Origin: an uncultured Opitutales bacterium
Lineage (GTDB): Bacteria > Verrucomicrobiota > Verrucomicrobiia > Opitutales > Seribacteraceae
Length of the DNA stretch: 64,000 nt
Direction: 5' to 3'
NCBI GenBank assembly: GCA_943787575.1
Contig: CALSMY010000002.1
Coordinates: 1 to 64,000 of the forward strand
Shown here: positions 45,879 through 57,224 of the stretch, in pieces
Position numbering within the stretch: the stretch's first letter is position 1
Layout of the letters: each line of letters begins with the position of its first letter
The notes under the pieces: model-generated
What the model saw: only the letters and a program-made list of their open reading frames with translations
Database searches by the model: none
What the model was told of the DNA's origin: nothing
Program-made: the position numbers and the translations under genes

Positions 45879-47285
45879 CTAGCGGGTTTTATCCAAGGTC
45901 TTGTGTTTAATAAAGCGCCCATGCATTTGGGCGAGAACTTTTGGGTTCATTGAGGCTACATTTTCTTTCTCTAATGGATCTATGCTGAGGTTGTACAAAG
46001 CCCAGTCGGATGGTTTTTGGGGGATTTTTTTGGAGTAGCACACGATCTTCCAACTGCCATGCCGGACGGCACGGCGACGGTTGCCCTGCACCCAGTAAAA
46101 GTCCCGTTCCGGAGCTTTCGCACCACTTAGAATGTTGGGGGACTGATCAAAACCATCCCAGGAGAGTGAGTCGGTTCTTTGGAATCCAACCAACTGAGCA
46201 ATTGTGGGAAACCAGTCCACGATGTGCATGGGGGTATCGATTCGTTGAGGTTTTATTTTTTTGGGCCATACCGCAAACCCAGGCACCTTGATACCTCCTT
46301 CATAGACATCTATTTTGCTTCCTCTCATCGGAATGGGTTGGTTGAAGTCGGTAAGTTTTAGGTCGTCGGGGTAGGCGTTGCCCGGCCAATTGACTTGTGG
46401 ACCGTTGTCGGATGAAAAGAGTATTAGGGTGTGGTCGTAGAGATTTTGACCTTTCAGGGTATCGATGACCCGACCGATGGCATGATCCAAATGATGAAGG
46501 GCGGCGAGGAACAATCTTTTTTCCGGGTCCTTTTCCTGCTGAATTTTCCCGAGGGGGTCATTAAACCAGGGGATGTCATTCTCATTTCGCCAGCGGTTTG
46601 GGTTTCGCCGGTCCAGTTGGGTCGGTTGGTTATGAAACTTTCCGCGTTCATCCAAAGGAGTGTGTACGGCGGTGTAAGGCAAATAGAGAAAGAAAGGATT
46701 GTCTCTTTTTTGACGAATAAAACGGATGGCATCATCGGTGATCAGCTGGGTTGTATGAACCCCGTTCTCACTGCCTTCAATGAGTTGATGATTACGGTGC
46801 CAGGTATGAAAAAGAGGGCCCTTGCGGTAACCGTGGTTGTAGTTTCCAACGGCTCCGGAAAGACAGCCATAACTTTGATCAAACCCAAAATAGTTGGGCC
46901 CATGATCAGGTGAGCTGCCCAAGTGCCATTTCCCCGAGAGGCAGGTGTCGTATCCTTGTAATTTGAGCATCGAAGCAATGGTCGGTGTGCCTTTGGGGAA
47001 GGCTGGCTTGGTGCTTGCAGCTGTGGCATGGGGGCCGAACCGGCTGGGGTACCTGCCGGTCATCAGGGCCACCCTGGTGGGGGTGCACTGAGCCATGACG
47101 TAGTGGTTGGTGAACAGGGCTCCGTTCTGGGCAAGGTTATCCATGTTTGGAGTGTAGACCTTGGGGTTGTTGTAGCCTATGTCTCCCCAGCCCTGGTCAT
47201 CGGTCAGGATAATGATCACATTGGGTTGGGCTCCAAAAAGCTGAGCCCAAATCAGGAATGCTGGAAGTAAGAAAAATTGCTTCAT
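45879..47285 (-). CDS. Exported sulfatase (CTPTR)
   Basis: 468-residue type I sulfatase, intact. Signal peptide to about residue 19, IIILTDDQGWGDIGYNN, formylglycine motif CTPTR with Cys67, GKWHLGSSPDHGP, FSSDNGPQVNWPG and ALYNLSIDPLEKENV. The pattern fits arylsulfatase B/4-sulfatase-like enzymes. It lies 6 bp downstream of the glycosidase gene on the same strand, so the two are probably co-expressed and may act on the same sulfated glycan. Confidence 0.93.
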   Translation of the reverse strand: MKQFFLLPAFLIWAQLFGAQPNVIIILTDDQGWGDIGYNNPKVYTPNMDNLAQNGALFTNHYVMAQCTPTRVALMTGRYPSRFGPHATAASTKPAFPKGTPTIASMLKLQGYDTCLSGKWHLGSSPDHGPNYFGFDQSYGCLSGAVGNYNHGYRKGPLFHTWHRNHQLIEGSENGVHTTQLITDDAIRFIRQKRDNPFFLYLPYTAVHTPLDERGKFHNQPTQLDRRNPNRWRNENDIPWFNDPLGKIQQEKDPEKRLFLAALHHLDHAIGRVIDTLKGQNLYDHTLILFSSDNGPQVNWPGNAYPDDLKLTDFNQPIPMRGSKIDVYEGGIKVPGFAVWPKKIKPQRIDTPMHIVDWFPTIAQLVGFQRTDSLSWDGFDQSPNILSGAKAPERDFYWVQGNRRRAVRHGSWKIVCYSKKIPQKPSDWALYNLSIDPLEKENVASMNPKVLAQMHGRFIKHKTLDKTR

Positions 47286-47291
47286 GGTTCT

Positions 47292-48618
47292 TTATTCTTT
47301 CTTGTTTTCTCGCTGATGGTCGAAGTGATGGACCAGGGAGTAAGCCTGCTGGTTGATTTCTCCCATCGATTCCCAGAGGACATCGTAGGGTTCGTTTTCA
47401 TCGTCTACGATCCCGGCGTTGTTGCGGGAATCCCGGTACTTAAACCAGTGCCACCCGATACAGGAGGGAATTTGCAAAAGTTCCAGGCTGAAGTGCTGGT
47501 AAAATTTCGCCCGGTCCGCCTGAGTGCGGACTGGGAAGCCAGCCCCGACTCCCTCAATAGGGAGGTCACTGTCCTCAGCCATGGCATACCATTCGGTGAT
47601 CAGGATGGGCTTGCCGGCCAGAGCGGACCAGTTTTCGATCCGCTCTTTTTCCGGAGTCCAGCGATGGTAGTAATTAACCGAGATGACATCAGCATGCCTG
47701 CCGGCGGCCACGAAAATTTGCTCGGAATGAAGGGCCCGTCCATGAAAACGGGTACCAAGGTAGAGGTGGTTGGGGTCGTTTTTTTTCAGGGCACTTGCAA
47801 CCTTGCGGTAATAGGTATCCACTACCAATTCAAGGAAATCACGGTCTTCCTTCCACCCCACTTTTTTGACCTTGCGGTCTTTGAGAAACTTTTGAGCGGC
47901 CAGATGATTGGGGTCGTCCTTGGGGTGGGAAAGGTAGAGCTCGACAATCCCTTTTTCCCGGAAGGGCAGTTCGTTGTCGGAGAAGTGCCCCAAGAGCCAT
48001 GGATCCTCTCTGGTCGTGCGTGCGTCTTGAAACAATTGTTCGCAAAAAGATTCAAATTCTGAATCGAAAGGGTAGAGGACGGGGTACTCTCCGGTAGCCA
48101 CATGTCTCTTTTTACGATCGTTGCGGTAGTGAGAGGAAACATTCCAGCGCAGGCAGTAAGCAATGGGCCGATCCAGTTTCCGAATCACATCTGTGGAGGA
48201 CCAGGAGCCTGCGGTATTGAAGCCATATTTTCGAAGCCGTCCCGTGGCTCCCTTAGCCCAATTTAGAGTTTCTTTGCTTGCTGAAGTGTCCGGTCCTCCG
48301 TCTTGCGGGCTCACCGAGTTGATCCCGATGGAGAGCAGGGGGTATCCCTCTGGATCGACCGCCCACCACCTGCCGGATTTTTTTTGCACCCTGAAAAAGC
48401 CGGTTCCCTTCAGTCGCTTTGTGGCGCCAACCACCGTACAGGCCAACCTTGTTCTGTTCTCCTTGAGAGTAGCCGGTTAAGTTTCGCAGGGTGATGCACT
48501 CCTCCGTCTTGTAGATCTTACCCCGTAAAACCTCGGCGGTTTCGACTGCCCAAAGAGGGGAGGTGAATATGGCGGCAAAGAGTAGCAGGGCCGTTTTGGA
48601 AATTAAACGCAGAGGCAT
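47292..48618 (-). CDS. Exported clan GH-A glycoside hydrolase (agarase-like), one frameshift
   Basis: About 440 residues. Signal peptide MPLRLISKTALLLFAAIF... to WAVETA; the frame changes near 48430-48450. The body opens with GTGFFRVQKKSGRWWAVDPE and YPLLSIGINSV, a pattern seen in exported beta-agarase-like and related (beta/alpha)8 enzymes. The acid/base is probably Glu in HFSDNELPF and the nucleophile Glu in ILITEWYAMAED, the clan GH-A spacing. It ends 6 bp before the CTPTR sulfatase, so an agar-, porphyran- or carrageenan-like substrate is possible. The GH family number is not certain. Confidence 0.75.
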
Positions 48619-48628
48619 CCTTAAGTAA

Positions 48629-50030
48629 TCAAGCGATCAGGTCTTTGATCACATGGGAATGATCGACACCGGTTAATTTCCAGTCGAGTCCCTGATGTTT
48701 GACGGTGAAGAACTCGTGTTTGATCCCAAGTAAGTGGAGCATCGTGGCATGCATGTCATGGACATGTACTTTGTCTTTAATTGCATGATATCCGAGCTCA
48801 TCGGTTTCGCCGTATCCGAATCCTCTCTTGGTTCCACCCCCGGCCATCCACATGGAAAAGCCCTTGATGTGATGATCACGTCCGATTTCTCCCTTGCCTT
48901 GGTACATGGGTTCTTCCAAATTCTCCCCCCCAAACCACGAGAGTATCATCGAGCATACCTCTTTGTTTGAGGTCCTGAATGAGGGCCCAGGTGGGTTTGT
49001 CGGTCAGTTGGCAACATTGCCCCATGTATTTTTCCAAGCCGCCGTGGTGGTCCCAGCCACGATGGTAGAGGTGAATGAAGCGCACTCCTTTTTCGGCCAG
49101 TTTGCGGGCCAGTAGGCAATTGGACGCATAGGAACCATCCCCGGGTACTGCTCCGTACATATCGAGGATATGCTGGGGTTCACCCGATGTATCCATCAGT
49201 TCCGGTACGGAGGTTTGCATCTTGAAGGCCATTTCGTAGGCAGCAATACGGGTATCGGTCTCGGGGTCGTTAATCGCCTGGTTGCGGTGGCGGTCGAGTG
49301 CAGTGATCGCATCGACCAGCTTTTTCTGGTGGCTGGCACTCACCCCCTTGGGGTTTCGTACATAGTGGACAGGATCGCCGGTGGAATTAAACTCCACACC
49401 CTGAAATTTACTGGGAAGAAAACCGGCGGACCATTGGCGGGAAGCGATGGGCTGAGGATTGCGCCCGCCAACACTGGTCATGACCACAAATCCAGGCAAG
49501 TCTTCGGCCTCGCTGCCGAGACCATAGTTCACCCAGGCTCCCATGGAGGGCCGCCCGCTTATAGCGGTGCCGGTGTTCATAAAAGTGTGAGCCGGATCAT
49601 GGTTAATCTGCTCGGTTACCATGGAGCGAACGATGGAAATATCGTCGGCCATCTTGGCCGTCCATGGAAGGTAATCGCTAACATACTGTTCTCCCTGTCC
49701 GTACTTTTTAAATTTGGTCAGATGACCCTGCACCTTGAGCTCCTTGCCCTGCAATTGAGCGATAGGCTGTCCCTTGGTGAAAGATTCGGGCATGGGTTGC
49801 CCATGAAGCTCATCCAGCTTGGGCTTGTAATCAAAAGTTTCGAGGTGGGAAGGCCCTCCAGCCATGCACAGAAAAATGACCCGTTTCGCCTTCGCTTTAG
49901 GAAGGAGGAAACTTGGCTTGGCGGCATCCCGTGCAAAAAGAGAGTTGAGGGCGGCACTGCCGAGGCAAAGCCCAGATCCGGCAAGAAAGGCCCGTCGGTT
50001 GATGGCATTGGCGAGAAGGGAAGGGTTCAT
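48629..50030 (-). CDS. DUF1501 protein, second copy (one frameshift)
   Basis: About 467 residues. NRRAFLAGSGLCLGSAALNS export signal, [70 protein letters not shown]; then, after a frame change near 48925 in a C run, GRDHHIKGFSMWMAGGG and HATMLHLLGIKHEF. Same architecture as the DUF1501 gene at 31449-32857. Its ATG overlaps the stop of the second PSD1 gene by four bases. The downstream glycosidase follows after 10 bp, so PSD1, DUF1501, GH and sulfatase form one operon. Confidence 0.87.
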
Positions 50031-52385
50031 CGTCTTAAATTGGTTTCGGCAAGGTTGAGCACGGCCCGGGCCACCGGTGTCCAGTCCGTCTCCGTTGTAG
50101 GTTCTTTAATCTCCAGTAAAGCGGCTAAGGTTTTCTCTTCGAATTCATCCGGAGGTCTCGAGACAGCATGTTGAAATGCATAGCTGAGACGCTCTTCGAC
50201 AGAGGAACCACCCTCGCTGGTAATTTTTTCGGCAAAGGACTTGGCTGCTTCAAGAAAGGTTGGGTCGTTGAGCAGTACAAGTGCAGCGAGAGGTGTGTTG
50301 GACTGGGGGCGCTCAGCGGAACATTCCTCCCGGCTTGGGGCATCAAAGGCCTTGAGCATGGGGTGGAGAAATTGTCTTTGCCAGTGGACATAGAGCCCCC
50401 GTCGCCAAAGAGCTTCTCCTTTGTCTGGCTCGATATGTTCTTTGAGGAAAGTTGAGGTGACGATAGTACCCGGGGGGCTGTAAGGGTTTTACGCTGGGTC
50501 CCCCGATGGTGGGAACAAGTAATCCGCTAATCGCAAGGGTGTTGTCGCGCACAAATTCCGCGGGCAGGCGGCGGGCAACCTGGAAGCTGAACTCCCCAGA
50601 CGGAGGCAGGGTGGACTGCCGATAGGTTTTGCTGAGAAGAATGTCTCGGATGAAGGCTTTGAGGTCCCAATTTTTTTCGATAAGAGAGAGAGCCAGCCTG
50701 TCCAATAATTCGGGATGGTCCGGCGGGGTGCCTTGTCCCCCAAAGTCGGTCAGGTCAGGTGCCAGGCCTTTACCGAAAAAGAGATACCATAAACGGTTGG
50801 CAAGCACCCGGGCGTTGAGCAGTCCGATCCCGCTCGCGGTGTCTGTAAGCCAATTGGCGAGGTCGAGCCGGGAAAGTCTTTCTTTATCGGATTGAATGCT
50901 TCCAAGAAATTCTGGTACGGAAGGCAATACAACCGGCCCGCTATCGTCCATCCAGTTTCCTCTCGGGAGAACCCGCATAGTACGAGGTTTAACCGCCCGG
51001 GAAACCATGGTCCAAATACCTTGATTTTCCACTTTTTTCTTTTTGCCTACTAATTCACGGTAGCGATCGATGCTTTCTTGGTCGGTCAGCTCAAGATACT
51101 TGGACTCCAGTTCGGCGAGTTTCTTTTTCCATGGTGCCTTCTTATTGTTTTTCGCTTTTTTAAGTTGGCTGGTAAATTGGGTACGGTTGTGGTCGAGAGC
51201 GTTAATTCCCAATACGATTTCTCGGGGTAGTGCCTTGGTGATTTCTTGGGTAAGACTATCAATTCTTGCCTGTTGCTCCGGGCTAAAGATTTGGATTTCT
51301 GGAGGCCGCTTGGTGGGTAAGGAGTTTCCATTAAAACCACGGTCACCCAGATCGGAAAAGAAGGAAGCGAGGGCATAGTGATCCTTGATGGTGTAAGGGT
51401 CATACTTGTGGTCATGGCATTGGGCACAACCGACGGTCGCCCCCATCCATACCTCTGATACATTACGTACCCGATCGGCGGCATAGATCGCGTCGTACTC
51501 CTTGAGTTGCAGGCCTCCCTCGTGAGTGGTCTGGAGGAGTCGGTTGTAACCGGATGCCACCTTTTGCTGGGTGGTGGAACCGGGGAGGAGATCGCCGGCC
51601 AATTGCTCGCGGGTAAACTGGTCAAAGGGCATGTTGTTATTAAATGCTTGGATGACCCAGTCGCGGTAGGGAGATATGTTATGGGGTTGATCTCCGTGGT
51701 ACCCGACGGTGTCCGCATAACGCACGAGGTCCAGCCAGTAGGTGGCGAGGCGTTCGCCAAAGTGGGGAGAGTCGAGGATGTCTTCGATTATCCGGGAATA
51801 GGCTTGTTCGGATGGATCGGATGCAAAGGACTGAACCACCTCGGGTGCTGGAGGCAGACCGGTCAGGTCGAAGTGCAAACGGCGTACGAGGGTGACGGGG
51901 TCGGCCTCTTTGGCGGGCCGTAAATTTCTTTTTTCGATGGCTGCGAGAGCGAATGGGTCAATCCAGTGAGTCGACCATTGCTTGTCCTTTACCTCGGGAG
52001 TGGGATGATCAACTGGAGGAACATAGGCCCAGTGATCCGCCCAAGCAGCCCCTTCCTTGATCCATTGTTCGAGGATTTCCTTTTCCTTTTGGGTCAGAGG
52101 TTTGCCAATTTCTGGCGGGGGCATCAGCTCATCTTCCTCCACGGAATGGATGCGATAAATCATCTCACTATCCTCGGGACTACCGGATACAATCGCCATA
52201 AGGTTATCATTCTTCGCCTCCGATTCTATGTCGAGGCGTAGGTCTGCTTTGCGTCCCTCTTCGTCGGGGCCGTGACAGGCAAAGCACTTGTCCGAGAGGA
52301 TTGGACGGACATCCCGATTGAAGTCTAGGGTACCGTGGGCAAGGGAGGCCAAGGAAAGAAAGAGAATGTGGAAAAAGGCACGCAT
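50027..52385 (-). CDS. PSD1 protein (cytochrome-DUF1549-DUF1553), one frameshift
   Basis: About 786 residues. Signal peptide; planctomycete cytochrome module with KCFACHG and GRKADLRLD; DUF1549 (LVRRLHFDLTGLPPAPE, TYWLDLVRYADTVGYHG, FTREQLAGDLLPG, GCAQCHDHKYDPY); a coiled linker (LEIT-like EITKALPREI ... KKLAELESKYLELTDQ); DUF1553 (NRLWYLFFGKGLAPDLTDFG, PPGYYRHLNFPQRTY); then a frame change near 50430 into LYVHWQRQFLHPMLKAFDAP and SNTPLAALVLLNDP. It lacks the sugar-binding insert of the other copy. It is the leading gene of the PSD1-DUF1501-GH-sulfatase operon. Confidence 0.88.
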
Positions 52386-52483
52386 CTTGAATTACTTATG
52401 TAAAGCTAATGGTTATGTTGTTTTTTTAAAGAGAAAAACTTGGAATTGGGTTAAGTTCGCAGAGGTAGGATTACGGAAATTGC

Positions 52484-55094
52484 TTAGCGAAAGGAAAGGG
52501 AAGCAAGGTTCATCATACCACCCTGAACGCCCGGTTTAACAAAGCAGACATAGAGATCGTGCTGGCCTGAGTTGGGGGCAATGGGAATGGGCTTTTCGAC
52601 ATAGTCGGCCCAACTGCCATTCGGGGTTACCTCGACTTTTCCAATGAGGTCGCCATCCCTGGAGTCGAGCCGGAGCTGAATCTCCCCCCCGGTTCCGGCA
52701 CTGGCCACATGGGCAATAACCTGCTGAATGCCTCTAAGATTGATCCCCTGATAGCAAAGATAGGATCCATGCCCGATGTGGCCCACTACTTTCTCCGAGA
52801 GGATTACACCTTCGTGAAAATCCGCAGCAATTCCTTGGATTTCTCTGGGTCTTAGTTGGATGAGTTGGGACCCCCTGAGTGGAGCAACAGGCAGGGCACC
52901 GCCATCCATGTAACTTGCTTCTAGAAGCAGAAGGGATTGGTTGGCGTTGGGGGTATCCTTTGGTTTTTCAACGATGAGGGATCCAGAATTTCCCCGTTGC
53001 ACGGAATCTTCTTCCTGCCCCAGAGAAAAAATCCAGTCCACCATTTCCCGGGCAACTTTACTATCTGTGCTGGGGGTGGGGCATCATGGGGATTTGCCCC
53101 CAGACGCCGGAGGATCCATGAATAATTCTATGGGCGGCTTCATTTCGTGCTTTTTTAACACCTTGGTATTTTTCGGAAATTGCGGAAAAAGAGGGGCCCA
53201 CCAGTTGCTGGTCTACAGAGTGACAATTAAAACAATCACTTGCCTTCATCGAACCAAGCCCCGGATGAATTTCTCCCTGCAAGCTCTTCGGTTGTTTGCT
53301 GGATGAACCAAATGCCACCTTGTGTGTGAGTTTGATCCGGTTTGAGTCGATCGACGCATCCTCTTCGTCGCTTACCTCAACCACCCACTCGATGGGTTTA
53401 CCATATTCGAAAAAGTCCCCGTTTTTGGGAGAGACGATTTTGACGGAAGGCGGACCATTGCCAACGGAGACTGGGAGCGTTGCCTCAGCACTTGTTCCTG
53501 CTGCATCTCTTACGGTGAGGGAGATTTTAAGGTTCCCGAAATCCTCCAAGGTCAATGTGGGGTTGGCTTCTTTAGATAAAATAGATCCATCCCCTGGAAG
53601 CTTTCGCCATTCATAGGTTAAAGAATCCCCGTCATCCGGATCCATGGATCCTTCGCTGGATAATTTAATAGTAAGGGGTGCTTTCCCGGCGGTTTGGTCG
53701 GCGGAGATTTTAGCTACAGGCGGACGGTTTCCTCGGATATAATCAATGCGAACAAGTTTGGCGTTTTCGTTTTTCCCCCAGGTTGTTCCATACTCAATTA
53801 GATAAAGGGCGCCATCGGGTCCAAATTCCATATCGATGGGGCGAATGAAAGAATGATCCGGCATAAAAGGTTCAAGATCTACCAATTCTTCGTTTTTATC
53901 GAGCCGGGCAGTAAAGACCCAGTTACGGGTCCACTCGTAAATAAATAGGCAGTTATCAAAGTGCTTGGGGAGTTTGGTTTCGCTCTTAAGTTTAGAATTA
54001 TAATGAAAGACCGGCCCGGCACAGGCGGTGCGGCCGCCCCCACGAAGGATGCTAAACTCGGGGGTTCCCCTGGTTCGATACCAAATAAAAGCAGGCTTGG
54101 CCGGCGGTAAAATTATGGGGGTTTCGACAAAGCTGGATCGGTTGACTGGGGCTTGAGGGTTTTGCGGAGGATGCAGGTCCGAAGTGTTGAAATCCCGCAT
54201 GGGATAGGCAAAATTATTGCCCACAAAGTAGGGCCAGCCAAAATTGCCCGCCTGTTTTACCTGATTGATCTCATCGTGGCCGGCAGGGCCTCGTTCCCCC
54301 TCGAGGTAGGCATCGGGCCCGACATCTCCAAAATAAAGGGTGCCGGTTTTTTGGTTTAGGTTGATTCTCCAGGGATTCCTGCATCCCATTACATAAACCT
54401 CGGGCAACCCTTTAGTGCCATCTTTGGGAAAGAGGTTGCCTTCAGGAATGTCATACCCTCCATCATTCGTGGGACGGATGCGCAAGACCTTGCCATTGTA
54501 ACTGAAAGGGTTGGATGAGGATTTTTCGGCGCTTAAACGGAACTGGCCGGGGCGATCATCGATCGGGGCATATCCCTTGGAATCTCCACCTGGGCTCGTA
54601 TCATCGCCGGTGGAAATATAAAGGCAGCCCTCGGGTCCAAATTCCAGTGAGCCAGCATGGTGGGGCCCGGTTCCAAAGGGTTCATGGAATTCGATGAGCT
54701 TTTTCTCGCTTCCCTCGACGATTTGGTTTCCCTGAAGGGTGAAGCGTGAAGTCCTCTGGGAGGTCATTCCAACAGGGGAGTGTTGCAGGTAGACCCAGTT
54801 GTTGTTCTCGAAATTGGGGTCGAGTGCCAGCCCGATCAATCCCACCTCTCCCCGGCGGGCCACTTCGAACTTGCGAATCAGTGTGGGCTCCCTCTTTTGG
54901 GGATCCAGTACCCGAAACTCTCCATTCAGCTCGATAAAAAAGATTCGCCCGTCTGGAGCGACCGCCAATTCCATGGGTTGGTTGAGTTGCTCAAGCAGGG
55001 TGACCGCAGTCAACCGATCGGGATCAAAAGAATCGGCATGCAGGTGAATAAAAGATAGCCAGGATATTAGGAGCGAAAAAAGTGGGCGGGCCAT
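52484..55094 (-). CDS. PQQ-type sugar dehydrogenase with PKD, cytochrome c and CBM-like domains
   Basis: About 865 residues. Signal peptide; a glucose/sorbosone-dehydrogenase propeller (QPMELAVAPDGRIFFIEL, GEVGLIGLALDPNF, HHAGSLEFGPEGCLYISTGD, YVMGCRNPWRI, IDMEFGPDGALYLIEYG); a PKD domain (APLTIKLSSEGSMDPDDGDS, about 475-560); cytochrome c with CFNCHS; after a frame change in the C5 run near 53050-53065, MVDWIFSLGQ and a CBM6-like module (SAGTGGEIQLRLDSRDGDLI, VEVTPNGSWADY). An exported enzyme oxidising a sugar with PQQ or a related cofactor and passing electrons to its own heme. Confidence 0.85.
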
Positions 55095-55312
55095 GATGAA
55101 TTCAACCCAACGCCGTGTTTATTCGCAATAACTTATCGAATTAAATTTGCGTAAAATTTCTTTTGATTTGCGTCATTTTGAAGTGGGTGCACGGCATATA
55201 TAAATTTTTCATCTGTAGAATTGCTCTAAATAAGTTTGCTTGTTGAGTTGAAGGGTTTTTGAAAGGAAAGGACTGATCGAACCCAAATTCATTTTTTTTA
55301 ACACCTAAATAA

Positions 55313-56309
55313 ATGTCAGATTCAAATTTACTCACCGTACAGCAACATATTTTGCGCGAACAACTTCGCTTTTCCGGAGCCTCTGGAGAATTTTCCTTTC
55401 CTACTTTCAGGCATTACCCTGGCCACAAAGATTATTCAGGCACAGGTGCGCCGGGCTGGTCTAGTCGATGTACTGGGCGAGCATGGGGAGGTCAATGTGC
55501 AGGGCGAAATCCAGCAGAAGCTCGATGTCATCGCCAACGAAGCAATCGTCCAGGCCCTGACCAGTCGGGCCAGTGTGGGAGTACTCGCATCCGAGGAAAA
55601 CGAGGAAGCAATGATTGTTCACAAAGGAGATAAGGAAGCCAAGTACGCGGTGGTTTTTGATCCCCTCGATGGGTCTTCCAATATCGATGTAAATGTCAGT
55701 GTGGGTACCACATTTTCGATTTTGCGTAGGCCGGATGACGCCTCCTTGGACAGTCCCGAAGCTTGGGTGTTGCAGCCTGGTTCCGAGCAGGTTGCCGCTG
55801 GATATGTGGTCTATGGTTCATCCACAATTCTGGTATACAGTGTAGGGCACGGAGTGCATGGCTTTACCCTGGATCCGGCCATCGGGGCCTATGTGCTGAG
55901 CCATCCCAACATGACCATGCCAGACCGCGGAAAGTATTATTCGGTCAATGAAGCCAATACGGATAGTTTCCCTGAGAAATACAACCGCTACCTTGCCGGC
56001 CTTAGGAACGGCCAGTATGGCCACAAATATTCCTCCCGTTACATCGGTTCGATGGTGGCTGATTTTCACCGCACCTTGCTCAAGGGGGGTGTTTTCCTGT
56101 ATCCTCCGACCGAGGATAATGCCGAGGGTAAGTTACGACTTCTTTACGAAGCTAACCCGGTGGCCTTTCTTGCTGAACAGGCAGGCGGAGTGGCCACTGA
56201 TGGCAAGAATCGTATGCTTGATGTCAACCCGACCAGCATCCACCAACGCGTACCCTTAGTGGTTGGCAGTAAGGCTGAGATGGCAGACTTTGCCGCCCTG
56301 GAAGAGTAA
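55313..56309 (+). CDS. fbp: Fructose-1,6-bisphosphatase class I, one frameshift
   Basis: About 332 residues. N-terminus LLTVQQHILREQLRFSGASG, then after a one-base change near 55400 LLSGITLATKIIQAQVRRAG, NVQGEIQQKLDVIANEAI and LASEENEEA (metal ligands), the signature DPLDGSSNIDVNVSVGTTFS, and YIGSMVADFHRTLLKGGVF. It hydrolyses fructose-1,6-bisphosphate in gluconeogenesis. Because it is a core gene, the single break, in a C/T-rich stretch (ttttcctttcc), is most likely an assembly error. It is divergent from the sugar dehydrogenase across a 218-bp AT-rich gap with no recognisable promoter. Confidence 0.93.
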
Positions 56310-56347
56310 TCCTACTCGTAGGTAGGTTCGCCGGCTGGTGCCTACGC

Positions 56348-57085
56348 TCAGAGAATTTCCAATAATTCGCACTCGAAGATAAGGGTATCTCCGGGCTTGA
56401 TCTTGCCACCGGGCCGGGGATTGTCACCGTAGCCAAGTTCACTGGGAATATAAATTCTGATTTTACCCCCAACTTGGGTCTTGGTGAGCCCACCCGAAAA
56501 TCCTTTAATTACTCCATTCATTGGGAAACTAGCAGGTTCCCCCCGCTCAACCGAACTGTCGAATACGGTGCCGTCGGTCAAAGTCCCGTGGTAATGAAGG
56601 CGTACGGTGTCATCCATTGTGGGTGTGGCACCTTTACCTGGCTGCAGAATTTCATAGTAAAAACCGGAAGAGTCTTTCTGGACTCCTTCTTGGGAAGAGA
56701 GTAGAGCAAAGAATTCTTTAGCCTTTTCTTTATTTACCATTGCATCTTTGGCTTGTTCAGCTTGAGCTGCCTTACGAACGGCCTGCATTTTTTCCATCAT
56801 GATTGCTTGAACCTTGGGCTGAAGAGCTTGTATCTCGGCAGGAATTTTTTCGAGAGAAAATCCTTTTTTTAGTCCAATTAGAATGGCTTCAATCTGAGAG
56901 TCTTCAAAGCCCATTTTGTGGAGGCCAGATCCGTGGGCAATCATCATACCAATGGCTTCGTAAGTTGCCTGGTCAGGAAGGCTTTTCGTTTTTTCCTCAG
57001 CTGTGAGGCGAAGGCAGGAGAGCCCTGTGAGCAAAATGACGGCAAGCAAATAAGCGGCCGATCGAGAGATTAAGGAATTAGTCAT
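56348..57085 (-). CDS. Exported FKBP-type peptidyl-prolyl cis-trans isomerase
   Basis: 245 residues. Signal with a lipobox-like LTGLSC; an N-terminal FKBP dimerisation domain (YEAIGMMIAHGSGLHKMGFE, about 40-130); a helical linker; an FKBP catalytic domain (about 145-245) with VRLHYHGTLTDGTVFDSSVE, GVIKGFSGGLTKTQVGGKIR, YIPSELGYGD and IFECELLEIL. It resembles FkpA/Mip: a periplasmic or lipid-anchored folding helper. Convergent with fbp, 38 bp apart. Confidence 0.92.
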   Translation of the reverse strand: MTNSLISRSAAYLLAVILLTGLSCLRLTAEEKTKSLPDQATYEAIGMMIAHGSGLHKMGFEDSQIEAILIGLKKGFSLEKIPAEIQALQPKVQAIMMEKMQAVRKAAQAEQAKDAMVNKEKAKEFFALLSSQEGVQKDSSGFYYEILQPGKGATPTMDDTVRLHYHGTLTDGTVFDSSVERGEPASFPMNGVIKGFSGGLTKTQVGGKIRIYIPSELGYGDNPRPGGKIKPGDTLIFECELLEIL

Positions 57086-57224
57086 CGCACAACGCTCACA
57101 GCTTCGGATTTTTAGTCAACCCAGAATCCTTTCCTTTCTAAAATAAAAATTCGATTCTTTCAGGTTTCTTGGTTGGACAAATCTTTGCTCTTTGTACAGA
57201 AGGGATTTCTTTAACGAACTGAAT

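Noticed and set aside
49170-50174. 334-residue plus-strand ORF
   Set aside because: Antisense shadow of the DUF1501 and PSD1 genes, whose protein motifs are unmistakable on the minus strand.
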